Assembly (NCBI GenBank): GCA_965221855.1
Contig: CBDCSV010000005.1
Location: 372,001 to 436,000 of the forward strand
Source: JAJDXO01 sp965221855
GTDB taxonomy: Bacteria > Pseudomonadota > Alphaproteobacteria > Rhodospirillales > UBA2165
DNA: 64,000 nucleotides
Direction: 5' to 3'
The notes beneath the pieces were generated by a model. That model had not been told where the DNA came from. It made no database searches and saw only the letters and a program-made list of their open reading frames with translations. Made by a program: the position numbers and the translations under genes. This document shows positions 40,013-50,700 of this stretch, piece after piece. Each line of letters begins with the position of its first letter. The first letter of the stretch is position 1.

Positions 40013-41752
40013 TTGAAGTTGCCTATTGGTATTTCCAACCCCATCGATCTCCCGGCTTGTTGCCTTCGGCGGGCGGCGCTTTTCGCCTGCGCGTTTTCGA
40101 TGGTTGCCGGAGCGGCTCTCGCTCAGTCGTCTCGCCTCGACATTCCGCCGAGGGCGGAGCCCGGGCAGATCGAGCGGTACCTGCAGGAGCCGGCCGCGCC
40201 GCGAATTCCCCGCAAGGGCCCGGACTTCAACGGCGACTTCCGCGTGCCGCCGGACGAGGCCGAAGAGATGAGCCTGGTGCTTGGCAGCGTGGTCGTCGAG
40301 GGCTCGACGGTGTATTCGGACGAGGAACTGGCGTCCTTGTACCAAGACCGGCTCGGACAGAAAATCGCGCTCGCCGAGGTGTTCGCGATCGCCGACGCGA
40401 TCACGGCCAGATACCGCAATGACGGCTATATTCTGTCGCGCGCCATACTGCCGCCGCAGACGATCGAGGACGGCGCGGTCACGATCCGGATCGTCGAGGG
40501 CTACATCAACGAAGTCCGGATCGAAGGCGAGGTGCGTGGAGACCGGGCGCTGCTCAATGCCTACGCCGCGAAAATCATGCGTTCGCGGCCGCTTTCCATC
40601 GCGCATCTGGAGCGCTATCTGCTGCTTATCGACGATCTGCCCGGAATCTCGTCGGAGGCGGTTCTGAACCCGGCGGAGGACACGCCGGGCGCCGCGGACC
40701 TGGTCGTTCTCGTGGAGGAAGATGCGACGGACGGCTTTGTCCGCCTCGACAATCGCGGCACCAAGTTCAACGGTCCCGTCCGGCTCTGGCTCGGAGCCGG
40801 CCTGAACTACTTGGCCGGCGCCCACGATAGAACGGCGGCGAGATTCGTGACCGCGGACCGGAGCAGGCGGGAACTGACCTATCTCGAGATCGGCCACGAG
40901 AGCCAGATCGGCACCGAAGGCAACAAGCTGCAACTGCAATTCGCCCATACGAATTCCGAGCCCGGCCATACGCTCCGGACCCTGGAAATCGAAAGCGGGT
41001 CCCGGTCCTTCAGAACCGGCTTCGTGAGCCCGGTGATCCGCTCGCGGGCGGAGAACCTGTCGCTGCATGCCGGCTTCGCGATTCGCAACAGCGAGACGAC
41101 GATTTTCGACAACCGGCTTTCGAGGGACCGGGTCCGGTTCGTCAGCCTGGGCGCGTTCTGGGACAACACGGACGGTTCCGGCGGCGTCAACATGTTCGGA
41201 CTGCACCTCGACCGGGGGTTGAGCATACTGGGCGCATCGGGGAAAGGCTCGAAGGACCTGTCGCGCGAGAAGGGGCGCGCGGACTTCACCAGGCTCCGGC
41301 TGAACGCGTCGCGCCTGCAGCGGCTCGGCGACCGCTGGTCGCTGCTCGCCGATTTCCGATCCCAGCTCGCCGCATCCAAGCTGCTGGCGTCGGAGGAATT
41401 CGGTCTTGGGGGCGAAGGCTGCGGCCGGGCCTACGACCCCGCGCAGGTGGCGGGCGATAGCGGAGGCTGCCTGCTGGCGGAAGTGCGCTATGGGCACAGT
41501 TCCGGCGCCGGGGCTCTGCAGGGTTATCAGATATACGGGTTCTACGACGTCGGCCGCGTCTGGCGCAAGAATCCCGGCGCGCTCGAGAAGAAGGCGGACC
41601 TGTCTTCGGCCGGGCTCGGCGTGCGCTTCAACTTCACCGATTGGCTGTCGGGATCTTTCGAGACCGCATGGCCGCTCGTCAGGAAAGCCGATTCACATAG
41701 GATAGATACCAACTCGCCGCGTGGCTTCGTCACCGTAACTGCACGTTTCTGA
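40013..41752 (+). CDS. TpsB outer-membrane transporter (ShlB/FhaC/HecB family)
   Basis: The 579-residue protein starts at a TTG 8 nt after GGAG, giving MKLPIGISNPIDLPACCLRR and a signal peptide cleaved near 'AALAQ'. A POTRA domain spans about residues 88-165 ('LVLGSVVVEGSTVYSDEELA', 'AIADAITARYRNDGYILSRA'). A ShlB-type beta-barrel follows to the C-terminal Phe ('FVTVTARF'), as needed for outer-membrane insertion. 'GYQIYGFYDVGRVWRKNP' matches the late barrel signature. It should secrete the giant TpsA protein encoded 40 nt downstream. Confidence 0.9.
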   Translation: MKLPIGISNPIDLPACCLRRAALFACAFSMVAGAALAQSSRLDIPPRAEPGQIERYLQEPAAPRIPRKGPDFNGDFRVPPDEAEEMSLVLGSVVVEGSTVYSDEELASLYQDRLGQKIALAEVFAIADAITARYRNDGYILSRAILPPQTIEDGAVTIRIVEGYINEVRIEGEVRGDRALLNAYAAKIMRSRPLSIAHLERYLLLIDDLPGISSEAVLNPAEDTPGAADLVVLVEEDATDGFVRLDNRGTKFNGPVRLWLGAGLNYLAGAHDRTAARFVTADRSRRELTYLEIGHESQIGTEGNKLQLQFAHTNSEPGHTLRTLEIESGSRSFRTGFVSPVIRSRAENLSLHAGFAIRNSETTIFDNRLSRDRVRFVSLGAFWDNTDGSGGVNMFGLHLDRGLSILGASGKGSKDLSREKGRADFTRLRLNASRLQRLGDRWSLLADFRSQLAASKLLASEEFGLGGEGCGRAYDPAQVAGDSGGCLLAEVRYGHSSGAGALQGYQIYGFYDVGRVWRKNPGALEKKADLSSAGLGVRFNFTDWLSGSFETAWPLVRKADSHRIDTNSPRGFVTVTARF

Positions 41753-41792
41753 CCGCCTGATTCGCTTTTTACGGAAGGAACCGTTCCGTATC

Positions 41793-44700
41793 ATGAACGC
41801 CCGCGCACCACTGGAACCGCATTTCGCCCCGGCCCCGCCGGCGGCGTTGCGCGCGCTCTCGTTCGCCCTGCTGTTCGGCGCGCTGCTGGCCGGCGCGCCC
41901 GCGCGGGCGGGGCCGGAAGGCGGCACGGTGATCTCCGGCAATGTGAATATCCAGCAGACGTCGCCCACGCGGCTCGACATCCACCAGAGTTCCGACAAGG
42001 CCGTCATCGACTGGCGCTCGTTTTCGATCGGCATCGACGAGCATACGAACTTCCGGCAGCCGTCCTCTTCCTCGATCGCGCTGAACCGGGTCACGGGCGG
42101 AACCCAATCCTTCATTCTCGGGCGGCTTACCGCCAACGGCCGGATATTCCTCATCAACCCGAACGGCATCCTGTTCGGGGCGAGCGCCAGGATAGACGTG
42201 GGCGGCCTGCTCGCGACGACCATCGACATCGAAAACGACGATTTCCTGGCGGGCCGCTTCGACTTCGATATTCCCGGCAGTTCCGGCGGCACGGTGGTCA
42301 ACCGCGGCGAGATCACCGTGGCCGAAGGCGGCCTCGCGGCCCTGGTTGCGCCGGGCGTCGAGAACAGCGGGACCATCCGCGCCCGGCTCGGCCGCGTCAC
42401 ACTGGCGTCGGGCAACGCCTTCACGCTCGACCTCCACGGCGACAATCTGATCCAGATCGGCATCGACGACCGCGTGGCGGAGCGCCTGTTCGCCGCCGAC
42501 GGCGCCGAACTGGACGCGCTGGTCTCCAACAGCGGCGCCATCGAGGCGGACGGCGGAACGGTGGTGCTTCTGGCCGCCGGCGCCGGCAGGGAGCTGGTGG
42601 ACTACGCCATCAACATGGACGGCATCGTCCAGGCGCGGACGGCCGAGAAGCGCAACGGTCGGATCGTGCTGCGCGGCGCGGGCGACGGAGTCGTCAGGGT
42701 CGGCGGCACCCTCGACGCCTCGGGCCGCGGGAGCGGAGAGACCGGCGGCAAGGTCAAGGTACTGGGCGAGAAGGTCGGCATCGTCGGAGAGGCCCGGCTC
42801 GACGCCTCGGGCGACACCGGCGGCGGCGAGGTCCTGGTCGGCGGCAACTTCCAGGGGAAGGGGCCGGAGCGCAACGCGGACTACACGGCGGTCGGCGGCG
42901 GCGCGGTCATCCGGGCCGACGCGCTCTCCCGCGGCGACGGCGGCAGGGTGATCGTCTGGTCGGACCGGGTGACCCGTTTCTTCGGAAGCATCTCCGCGCG
43001 CGGCGGCGGCGCCTCCGGCGACGGCGGCTTCGCCGAGGTGTCGGGCAAGCTGCATCTGCAGTTCGCGCCGGCGTCGATCGACCTGAGCGCCCCCAACGGC
43101 GCCCTCGGCGAGCTGCTGCTGGACCCGCGGGACATCGTTATATCCGACAATGACGAAGGCGACAGCGACACCACCGCCGGAACCGACAATTCCAAAATCT
43201 CCAGCACGGATAGCGTAATCAACTTCGGCGACGACTCCGGAACGGACTACGAGATTCAGCCTTCGGCGTTCGAGACCATCGACGCGAACATCACCCTGCA
43301 GGCGACCCGGGACATCACGGTCAAGTCCGCAATCGACATGACCGGGCAGACGGTCAAGAGAACCCTGACCTTGCAGGCGGGGCGCCATCTTTCCATCGAG
43401 GCCGACATTACCGGCCACGCCACCCACGGCCACGACTTCATTTTCGAGGCGGACTCGCCGCGGTCCACCAGCGGCGGCGGCGACGGCACGGGGACGCTGA
43501 CCATCGGCGACGGCGTCACCATCACCTCCAACAACGGCGACATCACGCTGATCGGCGCGGACTTCGCCATCTCCACCACATCCGGCGACGAAGCCAGCCT
43601 CGATGCCGGAACGGGCGACATAAATATAGCGCCGTCCCGGTCCACCGCCGCCCTGACCATCGGCAGCGGCGCGACGGACCTTCTGAGCAATACGGAACTC
43701 GGGCGGCTCACCACGTCGGGCACCATCGTGCTCGGCACGGCGACCACGGGCCCGACGAACACCAACACCGCCGGCAGTTCGATTTCGGCGGCTTCGATCA
43801 CGATAAGCCAGGCGCTGAGCATCACCGGCAGCGCATCGCTCGAATTCGATTCCGCCGGAGCGACGACCCTGGTCGCGAACGTCTCGACCGCCGACGGCGG
43901 CATTACCTTCAGCGACGCGGTGACACTCTCCGCCGGCGTGACGGTGGACAGCGACTCGGACACCGACGCCAACGACGGCAACATCAGCTTCTCTTCGACG
44001 GTGAACGGCGGGCAGGCGCTGACGGTGGATGCGGACACCGGCTCGGTGACGTTCTCCGGCGCGGTGGGGGGGACGACGGCGCTGACCAGCCTGGCGGTGA
44101 CGGGCGGCGGCGGGATCAGCCTTGCCGCGAACGTGACGACCGCCAACGGAAACATCGACTTCAACAGCGCGGTGACGTTGACGGGCAGCGGCGTTCTGAC
44201 GGTGTCGAGCGGTTCGGGCGGCGGCAATATCGATTTCGATGGCGCGGTTTCCGGGCCGCGTTCCCTGACGGTGAATGCGGGCACCGGCTCGGCGACGCTG
44301 AACGGGGTGACGCTGAGCGGTTCGACGAGCGCCCTTTCGGTGAGCGGCAGCGGCGGGATCACGCTCGAGGCCGGGGTGACGACGGCCGGCGGCTCCATCC
44401 GCTTCAACCATGCGGTGACGCTGAGCACCGCCGCCACTGTCCTGACGGTGACCACTGGCACGGGCGGCGGGAACATCACGTTCAGCAACACGGTCTCCGG
44501 CGGCCGGGCCCTGACGGTGGAGGCGGGGACGGGTTCGGTGACGCTGAGCCGCAACGTGACGCTGACCGGCGCCCGGGCCCTGACGGTGAACGGCGGCGGC
44601 GGGATCACGCTCGGCGCGAGCGTCACGACCGTCTCGACGGGCGGCGGCGCCATTGCCTTCGGCGACGCGGTGACGCTGAGCACCGCCGCCACTACCCTGA

Positions 44701-47700
44701 CGGTGTCGACCGGCACGGGCGGCGGCAACATCTCGTTCTCCTCGACGGTGAACGGCGGGCGGGCGCTGACAGTGAGTGCGGGCACCGGTTCGGTGACGTT
44801 CTCCGGCGCGGTCGGGGGCTCGACCGCGCTGACCAGCCTGACGGTGAGCGGCGGGCAGATCGACCTGAACACGGTGGCGGCGACGGGCGCGATCTCGGTG
44901 ACGGGCACCAACATCGACCTGAACGCGGGGAGCTACACCAGCCAGGACGGCAACATCACCTTCACCGGCCCGGTGGACCTGACGGTCAACGTGTCGGTCG
45001 ACAGCGACGCGGACAATGACGCCACCGACGGCAATATCAGCTTCTCCTCGACCGTCAACGGCGGGCGGACGCTCACGGTGGACGCCGGCGCCGGCTCGGT
45101 GACGTTCTCCGGTGTGGTGGGGGGCTCGGCGCCGCTGACCAGCCTGACGGTGACGGGCGGCGGCGGGATTACGCTCGGGGCGAACGTGACGACGACGGGG
45201 GCGATCGACTTCAACAGCGCGGTGACGCTGACTTCCGGGAGCAACGTGCTGACGGTGTCGACCGGCACGGGGGTGGGCAACATCGCGTTCGACGGGACGG
45301 TCAACGGCGGCCGGCCGCTGAGGGTGAGGGCGGGCAGCGGTTCGGTAACGTTCTCCGGCGCGGTCGGAGGTTCGACGGCGCTGACCAGCCTGGACGTGAC
45401 CGGGAGCGGCGGGATCAGCCTCGGGGTGAACGTGACGACCGCCAACGGCAACATCGACTTCAACAGCGCGGTGACGCTGACGGGCGCGGTGACGGTGTCG
45501 AGCGGCGCGGGCGGCGGGAACATCGCGTTCGACGGGACGGTGAACGGCGGCCGGGCGCTGACGGTGAATGCGGGCAGCGGCTCGGCGAGCTTCTTCGGCG
45601 CGGTCGGGGGCTCGACGGCACTGACCAGCCTGACGGTGGGCGGCGGGCAGATCGGCCTCAGCACGGTGGCGACGACGGGCGCGATCAGCATCACGGGCAC
45701 GAACGTCGACCTGAACGCGGGGAGCTACACCAGCCAGGACGGCAACATCACCTTCACCGGCCCGGTGGACCTGATGGCCAACGTGACGGTGGACAGCGAT
45801 CAGGACAATGACGGCACCGACGGCAACATCTCGTTCTCCTCGACGGTGAACGGTGCGCGGACGCTGACGGTGAATGCGGACGGCGGGAACGTAACGTTCT
45901 CCGGCGCGGTCGGAGGGACGGGGGCGCTGACCGGGTTCAGCGTGACCGGCGACGCCGTGTCGCTGAAGAGCGTGCGGGTGACGGGGACGGGCACGATCTC
46001 GGTGACCGGCAGCGGCGGGATCACGCTGGATGGGACCTACAGGACCCAGAACCGGGACATCGACTTCAACAACGCGGTGACCCTTGCGGGCGACGTAACG
46101 GTGACGACCGGCACCACCGGCGGCGGCGACATCGCGTTCGACTCGACGGTGAGCGGCGGCCATGCGCTCACGGTGGAGGCGGGCAACGGCTCCGTGACGC
46201 TGTCGGGCAACGTGACGCTGAGCGGGGCCAATGCGCTGACGGTGAACGGCGGCGGCGGGATCACGCTGGGCGCGGGCGTCTCGACGGTCTCGACCGCGGG
46301 CGGCGCCATCGCGTTCGGCGACGCGGTGACGCTGGGCGGCAGCAACGCGCTGTCGGTGACGACCGGCACCACGGGCGCGGGCAATATCAGCTTCTCCTCT
46401 ACGGTGAGCGGCGGGCGGGCGCTGACGGTGGAGGCGGGGACGGGTTCGGTGACGCTGTCGGGCAACGTCACGCTGAGCGGGGCCAATGCGCTGACGGTGA
46501 ACGGCGGCGGCGGAATCACGCTCGGGGAGGGCGTCGTGACGGTCTCGACTGCGGGCGGCGCCATCACGTTCGGCGACGCGGTGACGCTGACGTCCGGGAA
46601 CAACCTTCTGACGGTGACGACCGGCACGGGCGCGGGCAACATCGGCTTCTCCTCGACGGTGAACGGCGGCCGTATGCTGTTGGTGAATGCGGGCAGCGGT
46701 TCGGTGACGTTCTCCGGCGCGGTCGGGGGTACGACGGCGCTGACCAGCCTGGATGTGACGGGGAGCGGCGGGATCAGCCTCGCCGCGAACGTGACGACGA
46801 CCGGGGAGATCGAATTCCACAGCGCGGTGACGCTGACGGGCACCGGGGCGCTGACGGTGTCGAGCGGCGCGGACGACATTGTCTTCCGTTCGACGGTGGA
46901 CGGCGGCCGGGCGCTGACGGTGAATGCGGGCTCGGGTGAGGCGCGGTTCATCGGGGCGGTCGGCGGGACGACGCCGCTGACCGGCCTGGATGCGACGGGG
47001 AGCGGCGGGATCAGCATTTCCGCGAACGTGACGACCGCCAACGGCGACATCGACTTCAACAGCGCGGTGAGGCTTGGGATTGGGGCCGGCAACACGGTGG
47101 AGCTGAAGGTGTCGAGCGGCGCGGGCGCCGGGAACATCACGTTCCACTCGACGGTGGACAGCGCTCGACCGCTGAAGGTGGATGCGGGTACGGGCTCGGT
47201 GACGTTCTCCGGCGCGGCCGGAGGGACGACGCCACTGGTCGGGTTCATCGTGACCGGCAACGCGGTGTCGCTGAAGAGCGTGCGGGTCAGGATGACGGGC
47301 ACGATCTCGGTGACCGGCAGCGGCGGGATCACGCTGGACGGGACCTACAGCAGCGGGGCCTTCAGCACCGAGAAACGGAACATCGACTTCAACGGCGCGG
47401 TGACGCTTGCGGGCGACGTAACGGTGCACACCAACACGGGCGCGGGCGACGTCAGCTTTTCCTCGACGGTGAACGGCGGCCATGCGCTGACGGTGGATGC
47501 GCGCACCGGCTCGGTGACGTTCACCGGCGCGGTCGGGGGCACGACGCCGCTGACCAGCCTGGATGTGACGGGGAGCGGCGGAATCAGCCTCGGGGCGAAC
47601 GTGACGACCACGGGATCGATCGATTTCAACAGCGCTGTGACGCTTTCCGGCAGCGGGGCGTTGACGGTGACGAGCGGGACGGGCGCGGGCAACATCGCGT

Positions 47701-50700
47701 TCGACGGGACGGTGAACGGCGGCCGGGCGCTGACGGTGAATGCGGGCAGCGGCTCGGTGACGTTCTCCGGCGCGGTCGGGGGCTCGACGGCATTGACCAG
47801 CCTGGATGTGACCGGCAGCGGCGGGATCAGCCTTGCCGCGAACGTGACGACCGCCAATGGCAACGTCGACTTCAACAGCGCGGTGACGCTTGCGGGCGCC
47901 GTAACGGTGTCGAGCGGCACGGGCGGCGGGAACATCGCGTTCGACTTGACGGTGAACGGCGGGCAGGCGCTGACGGTGAATGCGGGCAGCGGTTCGGTGA
48001 CCTTCTCCGGCGCGGTCGGGGGCTCGACGGCGCTGACCAGCCTGGATGTGACGGGAAGCGGCGGGATCAGCTTGGCCGCCAACGTGACGACGACGGGGTC
48101 GATCGACTTCAACAGCGCGGTGACCCTTGCGGGCGCGGTGACGGTGACGACCGGCACGGGCGCGGGCAACATCGCGTTCGACTCGACGGTGAACGGCGGC
48201 CAGACGCTGACGGTAACGGCGGGCAGCGGTTCGGTGACGTTCACCGGCGCGGTCGGGGGCGGCACCCGCCTGACCAGCCTGACGGTGAGCGGCGGGCAGA
48301 TCGACCTGAACACGGTGGCGACGACGGGCGCGATCAGCATCACGGGCAGCAACATCGACCTGAACGCGGGGAGCTACACCAGCCAGGACGGCAACATCAC
48401 TTTCACCGGCCCGGTGGACCTGATGGTCAACGTGTCGGTTGACAGCGACCAGGACAATGACGCCACGGACGGCAATATCAGCTTCAGCTCGACGGTGAAC
48501 GGAGGGCGGACGCTGACGGTGAATGCGGACGGCGGCTCGGTGACGTTCTCCGGCGCGGCCGGGGGCGGCACCCGTCTGACGAGCCTGACGGTGAGCGGCG
48601 GCGCGGTGTCGCTGAGAGGGGTGAGGACGACGGGCGCGATTTCGGTGACGGGCAGCACAGGCATCACGCTGAACGGGACCTATGGCAGCAATGATGGCGC
48701 CATCACCTTCACCGGGGCGGTGACGCTTGCGGGCGCCGTGACGGTGAGCAGCGACGAGAACGAAGACACCACGGACGGGACCGTCAGCTTCTCCTCGACG
48801 GTGAACGGCGGCCATGCGCTGACGGTGGATGCGGATACGGCTTCCGTGACATTCACCGGCGCGGTCGGGGGCGTGACGGCGCTGACGAGCCTGAGGGTCG
48901 ATGGCGGCCAGATCGAGCTGGCGAGCGTGCTCACGAGCGGGCTTATCGACATAGAGGGGTCGAACATCGACCTGAACGCGGCGAGCTACAAGAGCGACGA
49001 CGGCAACATCAGCTTCACCGGCCCGGTGGATCTGGACCACAGCTCCGGCGTGACGGTTGACAGCGGTTCGGGCGGCGGGAACATCAGCTTCTCCTCGACG
49101 GTCGGCGGGGGCCGGTCGCTGACGGTAGAGGCGGGCAGCGGTTCCGTGACGCTGGGCGGCAACGTGACGCTGAGCGGGGCCAATGCGCTGACGGTGAACG
49201 GGGGCGGCGGGATCACGCTGGGTTCGGGCGTGACGAGCGTGACGACCGCCGGCGGCGCGATCGGCTTCGGCGATGCGGTGACGTTGTCGGGCAGCGGGGC
49301 GCTGACGGTCAGTACCGGCACAGGAGGCGGCAACATCACCTTCAGCGGGACGGTGAACGGCGGGCGGGCGCTGACGGTAAATGCGGGCGCCGGCTCGGTG
49401 ACGTTCTCCGGGGCGGCCGGGGGTTCGACGGCGCTGACCGGGTTCAGCGTGACCGGCAACGCGGTGTCGCTTAAGAGCGTGCGGGTGACGGGGGCGGGCA
49501 CGATCACGGTGACGGGCAGCGGCGGGATCACGCTGAACGGGACCTACAGGACCCAGAACCGGAACATCGACTTCAACAACGCGGTGACGCTTGCGGGCGC
49601 GGTGACGGTGAACAGCGGCACGGGCGGCGGCAACATCGCGTTCGATTCGACGGTGAACGGCGGCCGGGCGCTGACGGTGAGCGCGGGCACCGGCTCGGTG
49701 ACGTTCTCCGGCGCGGTCGGGGGCGGCACCCGCCTGACCAGCCTGACGGTGAGCGGCGGGCAGACCGACCTCAACACGGTGGCGACGACGGGGGCGATCT
49801 CCGTGACGGGCACCAACATCGACCTGAACGCGGGCAGCTACAACAGCCAGGGCGGCAACATCACCTTCACCGGCCCGGTCGATCTGGACCACAGCTCCGG
49901 CGTGACGGTGTCGAGCGGCACGGGCGGCGGGAAAATTCTCTTCACCGGGGCGATCGGCGGGGCGCAGTCCCTGACGCTGACGGGCGGCACGGGCGCGGTG
50001 GAGCTTCGGGGCGCGGTGACGCTGACCGGGACCAACAAGGCGCTGACGGTGAGCGGCGGCCAGATCGACCTCGCCGGCGTGTCGACGAGCGGGACGATTT
50101 CGGCGACGGGCACGAACATCGACCTGAACGGGGCGAACTACACGACCAGCGGGGACAACATCACCTTTACGGGTCCAGCCGATCTTCACACCGGGGTGAC
50201 GGTGAGCAGCGGTTCGGGCGCCGGCAACATCTCGTTCAGCTACACGGTGAACGGCGGCCAGACGCTGACGGTGAATGCGGGCACCGGCTCGGTGACGTTC
50301 TCCGGCGCGGTCGGAGGGTCGTCGGCGCTGACCAGCCTGACGGTGACGGGCGGCGGCGGGATCAGCTTGGCCGGGAACGTGACGACGACGGGGGCCATCG
50401 ACTTCAACAGCGCGGTGACGCTGACGGGCAGCGGGGCGCTGACGGTGTCGAGCGGCACGGGCGCGGGCAACATCGCGTTCGACGGGACGGTGAACGGCGG
50501 GCGGGCGCTGACGGTGAGCGCGGGCAGCGGTTCGGTGACCTTCTCCGGCGCGGTGGGGGGCTCGACGGCGCTGACCAGCCTGACGGTGAGCGGCGGCCAG
50601 ATCGACCTCAACACGGTCTCGACGACGGGGGCGATCTCGGTGACGGGCACCAACATCGACCTGAACGCGGGCAGCTACAACAGCCAGGACGGCAATATCA